A stretch of DNA of 20,210 nt from Candidatus Collierbacteria bacterium (lineage in GTDB: Bacteria > Patescibacteriota > Microgenomatia > UBA1400 > MFAQ01), in the NCBI GenBank assembly GCA_903873735.1, contig CAIQPO010000034.1, positions 1-20,210 on the forward strand, written 5' to 3'. The position numbers were made by a program, and so were the translations under genes. Of the stretch, positions 5,999-13,459 are shown piece after piece (the stretch's first letter is position 1; each line of letters opens with the position of its first letter). The notes under the pieces were generated by a model. The model did no database searches, was not told the origin of the DNA, and saw nothing but the letters and a program-made list of their open reading frames with translations.

Positions 5999-7636
5999 CT
6001 AGTTACCGCCCCAGATTTGTTTGAAAGCTTCAGCAAGGTCTTGGCCGTCGAAATACTGGCCGTTGACGAATTTGCCAAAGTGATCATATCCGAGTTCGCC
6101 GCTGGCATTCGAGCCCAGCGCGATCGAAATCACGGGGATCTGGGTGCCAGTCGATTTATAGTAGTCGATGAACTGCTTGCGCTCCCAACCGACAGTCCGC
6201 TGACCATCCGTCATTAGAACAACGACGGTATTATGGTTGGGGTTCTGGTTGTGGGAGGCGATGGCAGTGTCCAGCGCGTATTTGGCGCAGTCGTACAGGG
6301 CGGTGTCGCCATGGTTTCCCATGTTGACTTCGAGATCGAAGCGGAACTTTTCAAAGTTCGCCTGATCGTTGCCGCTCATGCTGACCGGGCCGATGACGTT
6401 GGTGCCGAAAAGGAAGACATTGATCGAATCACGGCTGGATGGATAGAGCTGTTTTGAAGCGAGCCAAGTCAAACTGGTAATGCTGTCAAGGGCTTTTTTC
6501 AAGCCCTCAAAGCCACCGTTGTTTTGCATTGACCCGCTGTTGTCCAGACACATAACCACATCAGCTGGTTTCTTGTACTGTTCGGCGTAGACGCGAATGG
6601 CCGACATCATAACAGCACGCTTGGGGATGGGCACATAAGCCACATTGGGCTGAGCCACGAAACCCCACTCCGGTTTGAGAACCGTGATGTTGGGCGTGAT
6701 GCCGTAGATAACAGGGCGAAGCCCCGTGTTGGCAATTGCGGTTTGCTGCTTTTCGGATTTCAAGAACTCGACCAGGAGGTTGTAGGTGGCCAGACGAGCC
6801 TGTTCGGCACCGTCTTTAGGGTCACCCATGGCCAGATAGCCGAGTGTGTGAGAAGCAACAACATTTGCGTCGGACAGATAGAAGAAGGTTACTTGTCGTC
6901 CAAGTGAGGCCAGGCGGGCGTTGAGTGCCGAGGCGGCCGGTTCTTCCAGGACGATGGCGTTGTAGAGATTGGCATTGGTGTTTTTGTCGTCGAAGTAGAT
7001 ATTGCTAGCTTCGGCAGACGATCCACCAGACCGGGCTACATGGCCATAAAAGCTTTTTGCCTGATCGATATATCCCTGATTGCTGAAATCGGACAAAGTG
7101 GCTGGGTTGCCAGTGTCACCCTTGATGCTGGTAACGATGCCGGTAAAGAACATCGCGCCAACATTGCATTGATGAGCATTGCAAACCACGGTAGCCAGCT
7201 CGCTCGAGTTCATCAGGTCAAAGACCTCGCGCATTGTGTGAGTGGTGCCAGGCTGCCAGCCGAGTTGAGCCGCCTTCTCGGAGTCGATGCCGAAGACGAT
7301 ATTCGTTTCAGCGATCTTGGCCGGGGAGGTCAGTTTCTCGTGGAGCCAGACACCTTCGTCCACTAAAAAGGCGCTGATTTTGTTCGGATTTCCACCAGTG
7401 ATGGCGAATTCTTGCTGGGCGTTCATGTCTACGTTGTTCACATAGACGGGTGTAACGCAAATGCCGGACTCTGCCTTGAACTGGCCGAGAAGCCCAGATT
7501 TGCAATCTTCACCCAGATATGAACCGGTGCTTTCCGACGCCAGGAGCTTAATTTCTGCCCCTTTCGACGGTCCGCACGCTGCGAGAATCGGCAGCATGAT
7601 GAGAAGCAAAACGGAAATGAGGATTGATCTGCGCAT
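5999..7636 (-). CDS. Lipoprotein combining a solute-binding-like region and a vWA domain
   Basis: This encodes 545 residues. A short basic N-terminus, hydrophobic core and lipobox LAAC (Cys21) mark a lipoprotein signal peptide, so the protein should be tethered outside the cytoplasmic membrane. Residues about 27-330 resemble a class II extracellular solute-binding fold (early strand IKLLASESTGSY, ordered strands and helices, segment IANTGLRPVIYG near 301). Residues about 356-545 form a vWA domain with a complete metal-ion-dependent adhesion site: D365-x-S367-x-S369, T445 and D477 (MTDG). Such domains bind a divalent cation and mediate protein contacts. The ATG has an AAGGAG site. It is the first gene of a four-gene operon driven from 7726-7754. 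No ABC permease or ATPase accompanies it, which argues for sensing or adhesion rather than uptake. Domain calls are good; the function is not known. Confidence 0.82.
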   Translation of the reverse strand: MRRSILISVLLLIMLPILAACGPSKGAEIKLLASESTGSYLGEDCKSGLLGQFKAESGICVTPVYVNNVDMNAQQEFAITGGNPNKISAFLVDEGVWLHEKLTSPAKIAETNIVFGIDSEKAAQLGWQPGTTHTMREVFDLMNSSELATVVCNAHQCNVGAMFFTGIVTSIKGDTGNPATLSDFSNQGYIDQAKSFYGHVARSGGSSAEASNIYFDDKNTNANLYNAIVLEEPAASALNARLASLGRQVTFFYLSDANVVASHTLGYLAMGDPKDGAEQARLATYNLLVEFLKSEKQQTAIANTGLRPVIYGITPNITVLKPEWGFVAQPNVAYVPIPKRAVMMSAIRVYAEQYKKPADVVMCLDNSGSMQNNGGFEGLKKALDSITSLTWLASKQLYPSSRDSINVFLFGTNVIGPVSMSGNDQANFEKFRFDLEVNMGNHGDTALYDCAKYALDTAIASHNQNPNHNTVVVLMTDGQRTVGWERKQFIDYYKSTGTQIPVISIALGSNASGELGYDHFGKFVNGQYFDGQDLAEAFKQIWGGN

Positions 7637-7665
7637 GTGTACTCCTTCAGAAATAGATTCTTATT

Positions 7666-7682
7666 GAAAGTAAGACTTGTTA
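7666..7682. repeat. Right copy of the cassette-flanking inverted repeat
   Basis: Its reverse complement matches 2762-2778 at 16 of 17 bases. It lies in the 5' leader of the vWA operon, between the promoter (7726-7754) and the ATG at 7636. The operon mRNA would therefore carry complementary sequences in its 5' and 3' untranslated regions. Confidence 0.7.
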
Positions 7683-7689
7683 AGGTTCG

Positions 7690-7713
7690 CGCTTTCCCCA
7701 GAGGGGTGAAGCG
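7690..7713 (-). promoter_or_regulatory. Stem-loop in the 5' leader of the vWA operon
   Basis: On the minus strand CGCTT and CCCC pair with GGGG and AAGCG around a three-base TCT loop, with a small internal bulge. It starts about 6-10 bases after the predicted transcription start, so it would cap the mRNA 5' end and may protect the message or act in regulation. Confidence 0.5.
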
Positions 7714-7725
7714 ACAGTGACGGCC

Positions 7726-7754
7726 AATATATCACACTATAAGTCTTTTGTCAA
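7726..7754 (-). promoter_or_regulatory. Strong sigma-70 promoter of the vWA-TelA operon
   Basis: A consensus -35 TTGACA (7754-7749) and a -10 TATATT (7731-7726) are separated by exactly 17 bases on the minus strand. The start would be near 7719, giving a leader of about 80 nt to the ATG at 7636. It is the best promoter match in the window. Confidence 0.85.
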
Positions 7755-7761
7755 GTTGTGT

Positions 7762-7781
7762 TGGGTTGAGGCTGGGTTGAG
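7762..7781. promoter_or_regulatory. Tandem 9-bp direct repeats upstream of the vWA operon -35
   Basis: TGGGTTGAG occurs at 7762-7770 and 7773-7781, exactly 11 bases apart (one helical turn), starting eight bases upstream of the -35 hexamer. In transcription orientation each reads CTCAACCCA. A degenerate third unit (CACAAC) abuts the -35. Phased repeats here are typical of activator or response-regulator sites. The regulator is unknown. Confidence 0.5.
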
Positions 7782-7815
7782 CTGACAGATACTATTATTA
7801 AGTAATAAATAGCGA

Positions 7816-7821
7816 TATACT
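7816..7821 (+). promoter_or_regulatory. Candidate -10 element for the glucan operon
   Basis: TATACT lies 38 bases upstream of the GT4 gene start. The sequence 17 bases further upstream (TATTAT, 7793-7798) is a poor -35, so only the -10 is convincing. The leader would have no SD sequence. Confidence 0.35.
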
Positions 7822-7859
7822 GGATTTTAGATGGCGTTTTAGCAGCTTTTTGTTATGTA

Positions 7860-9041
7860 ATGGGAAGAAAGATACTAATGATAGGGTGGGAGTATCCCCC
7901 GAATTATTCGGGAGGTTTAGGGATTGCTTGTCAGGGAATTGTAGAAAACTTAGTCGAGCAAGGTGAGGAAATAATTTTAGTGCTTCCCAGTGTCATGACT
8001 CCTAAAAGTGTCTGTGAAAACATTTTTCACTCTCCTACCGGTAAGCCTTACAGAGTTATTTATGTGAGGTCAAAACTGCGTCCATACGCAGGAAAAGATG
8101 GAGTTGAGTATAAGGGTGACGTAATTGAGGACGTGAAAACTTATGCAAGAAAAGTCTTTAACGCAGTTTCAGAAGAAGACTTTGATTTGATTCATATTCA
8201 TGACTGGCTTACTGTTCCTGCTGGGTTGAGAATTAAGGAAGAAACAGGAAAACCCATGGTGATGCATGTGCATAGTACGGAGTATGACCGCACGGCTGGT
8301 GGAGATGGAAATAAAGAAGTGGAAGAGATAGAGAAAAAAGGATATCTGGCAGCAGACAAAATTATTGCTGTCAGCGGATACACTAAAAAAGTGCTGGTGG
8401 AGAAGTATCAGGTACCTGATGAAAAAGTGGAGGTGGTACACAATGGTAATAATTATTTACCACACAGCAGACAGGTGTCGGTGGATTTTCTTAAAAATTG
8501 TCCGGTAGTTATTTTTGTGGGAAGACTTACTATTCAAAAAGGACCTGTTTATTTTATTGAGATGGCAAAGCAGGTATTTGAAAAACGACCAGAGACGGTG
8601 TTTGTCTTTGCTGGAGACGGAGACATGACTAAGCAGTTGATGATGACAAGTGCATTTTCAGGCTTGAGTGGTACGGTATTATTTGCTGGGTTTTTGAAAG
8701 ACGAGGCAAGAGATCGGCTTTATCAGCGTGCAGATGTATTTGTAATGCCTTCAGTTTCTGAGCCTTTTGGGATTGTTGCCTTGGAAGCAGCTGTGGCTGG
8801 GGTACCGGTGGTGGTGTCAAAAACTTCTGGGGTAGCTGAAGTGTTGCCTAGCTCAATCAGACTTGATTTTTGGGACACGGATTTGATGGCCAAGAGTATA
8901 TTGGCTTTAATTGAGAAAGGAGACTACAGAAGGGAGTTGGGTGAAAAAATTAGAAGTGAGGCTGGAGCAATTACTTGGGAAAAATCAGCAATAAAAATTA
9001 GAGAGAACTACCATCAGCTTTTGGAGGTGGATCGTGGCTAA
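7860..9041 (+). CDS. GT4 glycosyltransferase, glycogen-synthase-like
   Basis: This encodes 393 residues with a full GT-B retaining glycosyltransferase plan. The N-terminal domain has the nucleotide-sugar loop EYPPNYSGGLG (residues 11-21) and the HIHDW segment near 118. The C-terminal domain has VGRLTIQKG, FAGDGD and the E-x7-E signature (E301 and E309 within SEPFGIVALEAAVAG). Family members build alpha-1,4-glucan from ADP- or UDP-glucose, or add sugars to other acceptors. The association with GH57 and GH15 enzymes favours an alpha-glucan role. The ATG has no clear SD (TTTTTGTTATGTA precedes it). Its stop overlaps the next gene's GTG start by 8 bases. It is shorter than classical GlgA (about 470-490 residues) and belongs to GT4 rather than GT5 by motif style, so the name glgA is not given. 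Confidence 0.85.
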   Translation: MGRKILMIGWEYPPNYSGGLGIACQGIVENLVEQGEEIILVLPSVMTPKSVCENIFHSPTGKPYRVIYVRSKLRPYAGKDGVEYKGDVIEDVKTYARKVFNAVSEEDFDLIHIHDWLTVPAGLRIKEETGKPMVMHVHSTEYDRTAGGDGNKEVEEIEKKGYLAADKIIAVSGYTKKVLVEKYQVPDEKVEVVHNGNNYLPHSRQVSVDFLKNCPVVIFVGRLTIQKGPVYFIEMAKQVFEKRPETVFVFAGDGDMTKQLMMTSAFSGLSGTVLFAGFLKDEARDRLYQRADVFVMPSVSEPFGIVALEAAVAGVPVVVSKTSGVAEVLPSSIRLDFWDTDLMAKSILALIEKGDYRRELGEKIRSEAGAITWEKSAIKIRENYHQLLEVDRG

Positions 9042-10230
9042 AACATGTCTGTATTTTCAGATTCATCAGCCATGGAGGCTGAAACCCCTATCGATTTTTG
9101 ATATAGACAGTAAAAATGATTATTTCGAAGTGCCAGAGAATCTCGATTTTGAAAACGGGAAGGTAATGAAAAAAGTAGCAGAGAAGTCTTACCGGCCGAT
9201 GCTCACTTTACTCGAAAAATTGATGGAAAAGGAAGATAAGTTTAAGTTCTCTGTGTCGATTACTGGAGTGGCTGTAGAACAAATGGAACGATACACTCCA
9301 GATCTCTTGGGTTTGCTGGAAAGACTGGCCAAAACAGGACGAGTGGAATTTTTGTCAGAGACTTATTATCACTCGCTATCTTCCTTGTACTCACCGACAG
9401 AATTTATACTTCAAGTAAGCCAGCACAAGAGAATGATTGAGGATAGATTTGGGATTACACCGAAGGTGTTTAGAAATACAGAGCTTATATATACGAATAA
9501 TGTGGCTAAGTTGGTTCAGGATATGGGTTATAAAGCAATGCTAGCTGAAGGAACTGAAAAAGTTATTGGGAGGAAGAGCCCGACCAAGATCTTTCACTCC
9601 CCATCTGGATTGCCGCTTTTGCTAAAACACTACAAACTTTCAGATGATGTAGCTTTTAGGTTTTCTGACTCCCATCGAAGCGATAAGCCACTGACTGCAG
9701 AAACTTTTGCTCACTGGATAAATTCTTCATACCCAGAAGATGAAGTAGTTAATCTGTTTATGGATTTTGAGACTTTCGGAGAGCATCAGTGGGAGGACAC
9801 AGGGATTTTTAGATTTTTTGAACATTTTGTAAGTCATAATATTGCCACTGGTGGTGAGTTTGTATTACCTTCAGAAGCAATAAAGGTAATTAAAAAAGCA
9901 GATATATATAGTAGCGATTCTCCTGTGTCTTGGGCGGATGTGGATCGTGATATTACTGCGTGGAGGGGTAATAGCTTACAAGAAGATACACTGACAAAGA
10001 TTTACGCACTTGAAACTCAAGTGATGGCTAGTAAGGATGATCAGATAATTTCAGATTGGAGAAAGATGCAAACTAGTGATCATTTCTATTACATGTGCAC
10101 TAAATGGGCTAATGATGGGGATGTACACGCTTATTTTTCTCCATATGGATCCCCTTTTCAGGCATATTCCAATTTCAATAATGCTTTTACTGATTTAAAA
10201 TTAAGAATAGTAAAGAAAAACGATGGCTAG
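9034..10230 (+). CDS. GH57 alpha-glucan hydrolase/transferase
   Basis: This encodes 398 residues. The GH57 conserved regions appear in order: HQP at 11-13, the family's 'SITGVAVEQME' stretch near 77-87, FRNTELIYTN with the likely nucleophile E150, and MDFETFGEHQ with the likely acid/base D244. The length fits the shorter alpha-amylase-like GH57 enzymes (350-450 residues) rather than the larger branching enzymes or amylopullulanases. It should cleave or rearrange alpha-1,4-glucan. No signal peptide is visible, so it should act in the cytoplasm on an internal store. The GTG start overlaps the upstream gene by 8 bases and has GGAGG eight bases before it. It is the second gene of a four-gene glucan operon. 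Family confidence is high; whether it is amylase, 4-alpha-glucanotransferase or branching enzyme cannot be decided by eye. Confidence 0.85.
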   Translation: MAKTCLYFQIHQPWRLKPLSIFDIDSKNDYFEVPENLDFENGKVMKKVAEKSYRPMLTLLEKLMEKEDKFKFSVSITGVAVEQMERYTPDLLGLLERLAKTGRVEFLSETYYHSLSSLYSPTEFILQVSQHKRMIEDRFGITPKVFRNTELIYTNNVAKLVQDMGYKAMLAEGTEKVIGRKSPTKIFHSPSGLPLLLKHYKLSDDVAFRFSDSHRSDKPLTAETFAHWINSSYPEDEVVNLFMDFETFGEHQWEDTGIFRFFEHFVSHNIATGGEFVLPSEAIKVIKKADIYSSDSPVSWADVDRDITAWRGNSLQEDTLTKIYALETQVMASKDDQIISDWRKMQTSDHFYYMCTKWANDGDVHAYFSPYGSPFQAYSNFNNAFTDLKLRIVKKNDG

Positions 10231-12205
10231 AGCTTTGGTAATTGGTAATGGACAGATGACTGCCTGCTTTGATGAGGAGGGGGTTTTGAGGGATATTTAT
10301 TATCCTCACGTGGGTTTGGAAAATCATGTGAATGGTGGTAAGCATCGATTGGGGCTATGGTGGGATGGTAAGTTTTCCTGGTTAGATAAACATGATTGGG
10401 ATGTGGAGATTTCCTATCAAAACAGATCAATGCTCGGTCAATTTGTTTATCAGAATAAGCACGAGAACTTGAAAGTGGTAGTAAGAAGCGTGATTTACAA
10501 CGAAATCCCCGTACTGGTAAGAAGTGTGGTTGTATACAACACTGAAAAAAAGTTGAGAAAAGTTAAGGTATTTTTTGGTCAGGAATTTTCAATTGGAGAG
10601 ACTAAGCTTAGAAACACTGGTTTTTATGATCCCACAAAAAATGCAGTTATTCATTACAAGGGCAGAAGGGTGTTTTTGATTAATGGGTCTACTTCAAGAG
10701 GTGGAATAAACGACTACACTGTTGGGATGTTTGGCTTTGAGGGAAAGACTGGGTCATATCTTGATGCTGAAGATGGATTGTTGTCGAAAAATGCGGTTGA
10801 GCATGGTCCGGTAGACTCGGTTGTTGGTTTTGAGGTGGATTGCGAAGGTATGAATACCGTAGAGGTATTTTCCTGGATGTGCGCAGGGCACACGATGGAC
10901 GAAGCTTATAAATTGAATGATGTAATTGGTGAGAAAACGGCTCATGGTGTGATGCATTCCACCACTTCCTTTTGGCAGGCGTGGAGTGAGGCGAAGAAAC
11001 ATGATTTTATGGGTTTGTCTGAAAGAATTATCCAAGTGTATTACGATTCTCTTTTTATACTAAGAACTCATCTGGATCAAAAAGGGGGAATTGTAGCCTC
11101 TCTGGATTCGGATATGCTCCTTTATGGAAAGGATTCCTATGCTTATGTATGGCCAAGAGATGCTGCTTATGTGGCCATTGCTTTGGATAAAGCGGGATAT
11201 TCTACAGTGACTAAGCGATTTTACGAGTTTTGTGAAAGGGTGCTACATGAAGATGGCTACTTACACCATAAATTTCAGCCGGATTATAGCTTGGGGTCCA
11301 CTTGGCAGTCGTCTACTATTCAGAAAGACTGGCTTAAAAATAAAATTTTACAGTTGCCTATTCAAGAAGATGAAACAGCGACTGTCATTTGGGGTTTGTG
11401 GCAGCACTATAAATACAGCAACGATATTGAATTTATTGAATCAATTTATAAGCCTTTTATCGAGAAAGCAACAGAATTTATGCTTGAGTTTAGAGATAAA
11501 TATACTGGTTTGCCAATTCAATCTTATGACTTGTGGGAAGAGGTTTCAGGAGTATCAACTTACACTTGTGCTGCGGTTTGCGGTGGATTACAAGCAGCTT
11601 CAAGGTTCGCTACGATTTTGGGTAAGTACAATCATGCGCACACATACACACAAGCAGTGTCTGAAATGGTAAAGGCAATGAAGTCTTATCTTTATGATCA
11701 TGAGATAAACAGTTTTGTTCGAGGGTTACAAGTTGAGGGTTTATCGGTGAAAAGAATGAAGATAGTGGATGCCAGTTCACTATTTGGTTTGTGGTATTAC
11801 GAGGTTTTAGATAAAGATGATCCGATGTTTTTAGGTACTCTTAAGGCTGTTGAAGACAGACTTCATCTTAAGGATGGCATTGGCGGTTTTATCAGGTATG
11901 AACGAGATCAGTATTACAAGGATGCTTTGGTTGATAAATCAAATCCTTGGATTGTGACTACACTTTGGGAGCTGCAGCGAAAGATGAAGTTTGCAGAATC
12001 GGAAGAGATTTTAAGAAAATTGGCTGAAGAGTTAAACTGGGTAATTGATAGAATGGGTTCGCTTCCAGTAATGGCAGAGCAGTATCATCCTGATAATGGT
12101 GCAGTACTCTCAGCCACTCCCCTAGCTTGGAGTCACGCTGTTTATGTTGAAACTGTACTTTTGTACCTTGAGCGAATGAATCAATTTATTGAAGAAAGAA
12201 AATGA
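10223..12205 (+). CDS. GH15 glucoamylase-like enzyme
   Basis: This encodes 660 residues, typical of prokaryotic GH15 enzymes. An N-terminal beta-sandwich-like region (about 1-270) precedes an (alpha/alpha)6 barrel. Barrel landmarks are YVWPRD (308-313), QLPIQEDETATVIWGLW, YDLWEEVSG with the likely general acid E439, and GSLPVMAEQYHPDNG with the likely base E619, followed by SATPLAWSHA. Family members release beta-D-glucose from non-reducing ends of alpha-glucans; some act on trehalose or dextran. No signal peptide, so a cytoplasmic role is expected. The ATG overlaps the GH57 stop by 8 bases, and the stop TGA overlaps the kinase start as ATGA, giving tight translational coupling. All catalytic landmarks are intact. 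Substrate specificity is inferred from context only. Confidence 0.88.
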   Translation: MARALVIGNGQMTACFDEEGVLRDIYYPHVGLENHVNGGKHRLGLWWDGKFSWLDKHDWDVEISYQNRSMLGQFVYQNKHENLKVVVRSVIYNEIPVLVRSVVVYNTEKKLRKVKVFFGQEFSIGETKLRNTGFYDPTKNAVIHYKGRRVFLINGSTSRGGINDYTVGMFGFEGKTGSYLDAEDGLLSKNAVEHGPVDSVVGFEVDCEGMNTVEVFSWMCAGHTMDEAYKLNDVIGEKTAHGVMHSTTSFWQAWSEAKKHDFMGLSERIIQVYYDSLFILRTHLDQKGGIVASLDSDMLLYGKDSYAYVWPRDAAYVAIALDKAGYSTVTKRFYEFCERVLHEDGYLHHKFQPDYSLGSTWQSSTIQKDWLKNKILQLPIQEDETATVIWGLWQHYKYSNDIEFIESIYKPFIEKATEFMLEFRDKYTGLPIQSYDLWEEVSGVSTYTCAAVCGGLQAASRFATILGKYNHAHTYTQAVSEMVKAMKSYLYDHEINSFVRGLQVEGLSVKRMKIVDASSLFGLWYYEVLDKDDPMFLGTLKAVEDRLHLKDGIGGFIRYERDQYYKDALVDKSNPWIVTTLWELQRKMKFAESEEILRKLAEELNWVIDRMGSLPVMAEQYHPDNGAVLSATPLAWSHAVYVETVLLYLERMNQFIEERK

Positions 12206-13116
12206 AAGAAGACAAAATTGTAATTGGAGTTGATTGTGGCGCCACACATACTAAGGTAAAGGTTTGGAGTGATGGGGTTTGTGTATTTGAAGAAGATGAT
12301 TTGCCGGGAGCAAATTTTGATTTGAAAAATGAGTCTGGTTTGATAATGGTGCTGTCGGGATTGGTGAATTCTTTAAGAAAACATAAAGGTGGAATTTGGG
12401 TTTGGGGTGTGGCTGGACTTGATAATGAACGAGAAGTTGCGGAGGCTGAAAGATTAATAAGAAGGGTTTTGTCTGCGTCTGATATAGAGTTTGAAAAAAT
12501 AATCGTAGTAAATGACATTGAGCTGGTATTATGGGCGGGTTCTGATAGTGGGTTTGGGGTGGGACTTATATCAGGAACTGGTTCAAATTGTGTGGCAAGA
12601 AGTAAAACTGGGAAGTTAATCAAGGTGGGAGGAGTATCACACTTGTTATCTGATGAGGGTAGTGGTTATTCATTGGGTGATAAATGCATTAGAGTGGCGG
12701 CAAAAATGGCAGATGAGAGATTGGTGAAGACAAAACTTCTGGTAGAAGTTCTTAAGCTCTATAAAGTAAAAGATATTGTGGGTTTGAAAAATTATTTATT
12801 AAGGTCCGAAAATTACAAGATGGAGGTGGCTCGTGCAGCAAAAATATTAATTCATGCTGCAAAAAGAAGGGAAAGTGTAGCCTATGAAAAAGTAGTGTTT
12901 GAAGCACTTGAACTAGTACAGATGGTAGCTACAATAAATCGAAAAATGAAGAAAGTATATCCCCTTCCGCTATATATTGCGGGGAGTTTATTTTCGAATG
13001 AATATTATTTTGGTCTCTTTGAGAGACGGTTGAAGGCAGTGTTTCCAGAACAAAAAATATTTCTGGTAAAACCAATTGATGGTGCTTTGAAAATTGCACA
13101 AAAAATCCCCCATTAA
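12202..13116 (+). CDS. BadF/BadG/BcrA-type ATPase, probable sugar (glucose or GlcNAc) kinase
   Basis: This encodes 304 residues with an ASKHA fold. The phosphate-1 loop is IGVDCGATHTK (residues 8-18), the D-containing segment is VVNDIELVLWAG, the phosphate-2 loop is SGTGSNCVARS, and GGVSHLLSDEGSGYSLGD follows, which is typical of N-acetylglucosamine kinase and related BadF-family sugar kinases. It is the last gene of the glucan operon, starting in an ATGA overlap after the GH15 gene. That makes phosphorylation of the glucose released by GH15 the simplest role, feeding it to glycolysis or back to glucan synthesis. Specificity is inferred. The last five codons (KKIPH) overlap the terminator of the convergent 91-residue gene. 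Confidence 0.78.
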   Translation: MKEDKIVIGVDCGATHTKVKVWSDGVCVFEEDDLPGANFDLKNESGLIMVLSGLVNSLRKHKGGIWVWGVAGLDNEREVAEAERLIRRVLSASDIEFEKIIVVNDIELVLWAGSDSGFGVGLISGTGSNCVARSKTGKLIKVGGVSHLLSDEGSGYSLGDKCIRVAAKMADERLVKTKLLVEVLKLYKVKDIVGLKNYLLRSENYKMEVARAAKILIHAAKRRESVAYEKVVFEALELVQMVATINRKMKKVYPLPLYIAGSLFSNEYYFGLFERRLKAVFPEQKIFLVKPIDGALKIAQKIPH

Positions 13117-13125
13117 ATGGGGGTT
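13100..13125 (-). terminator. Terminator of the 91-residue gene, embedded in the kinase 3' end
   Basis: On the minus strand, CCCCCAT pairs with ATGGGGG around a TTA loop and is followed by a T and a further run of T (13106-13100). The structure spans the last codons and stop of the convergent sugar kinase gene. On the plus strand it lacks a T-run but may also slow read-through. Confidence 0.75.
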
Positions 13126-13399
13126 AGTAAACAAAGAAGGTGGCTCTCTCGTTTTCAGTGTCTGTTTCTTCTATATCCAGCTTGCAGTGTGGCTCGTTTT
13201 CTGGTGGCCAGGCTTCAGAGTGTCTGAAACATTTACCGGTGACCACTAGCCTTTTTGTGGCTGGATTGTTGCCCATACTGTCTGGCAGAAAGATGAAGTC
13301 GATGTGAGTTTCTGTTTCGATGAGAACTGACTCACCTCGATGAATAGCACCAGATATCTGCTTGGACTTGGGGATATTTAATACTTTGTAAGTGTCCAA
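13124..13399 (-). CDS. Small soluble protein of unknown function
   Basis: This encodes 91 residues; no family is recognised. It is a mixed beta-rich sequence without membrane segments or a signal peptide (for example SVLIETETHIDFIFLP and KRLVVTGKC), with two cysteines and an acidic stretch (DIEETDTENE) near the end. It starts at a TTG with a perfect AGGAGG five bases upstream; no ATG in this frame fits the ribosome-binding site better. The gene is transcribed divergently from pyrH with about 60 bases between the starts, and its own terminator follows. The clear ribosome-binding site and terminator make it a convincing gene despite its size. Confidence 0.65.
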   Translation of the reverse strand: MDTYKVLNIPKSKQISGAIHRGESVLIETETHIDFIFLPDSMGNNPATKRLVVTGKCFRHSEAWPPENEPHCKLDIEETDTENERATFFVY

Positions 13400-13443
13400 A
13401 ATTACCTCCTATGAGTAGTTGCCGATATTATATCTCTTTGTGA

Positions 13444-13449
13444 TATATT
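13444..13449 (+). promoter_or_regulatory. Candidate -10 element for pyrH
   Basis: TATATT ends 10 bases before the pyrH ATG, with no SD between, so the transcript would have at most a few leader bases. TTGCCG at 13419-13424 could be a -35, but the 19-base spacing is long. An alternative -10 is TATTAT at 13426-13431. Confidence 0.35.
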
Positions 13450-13459
13450 CGTATCTGAT

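Noticed and set aside
2762..7682. Classical transposon or integron carrying the cassette
   Set aside because: No transposase, integrase or target-site duplication is visible, and the promoter lies outside the right inverted repeat, so only the repeat itself is reported.
11232..11672. 146-residue plus-strand frame inside the GH15 gene
   Set aside because: Out of frame within a gene whose catalytic motifs span this very region.
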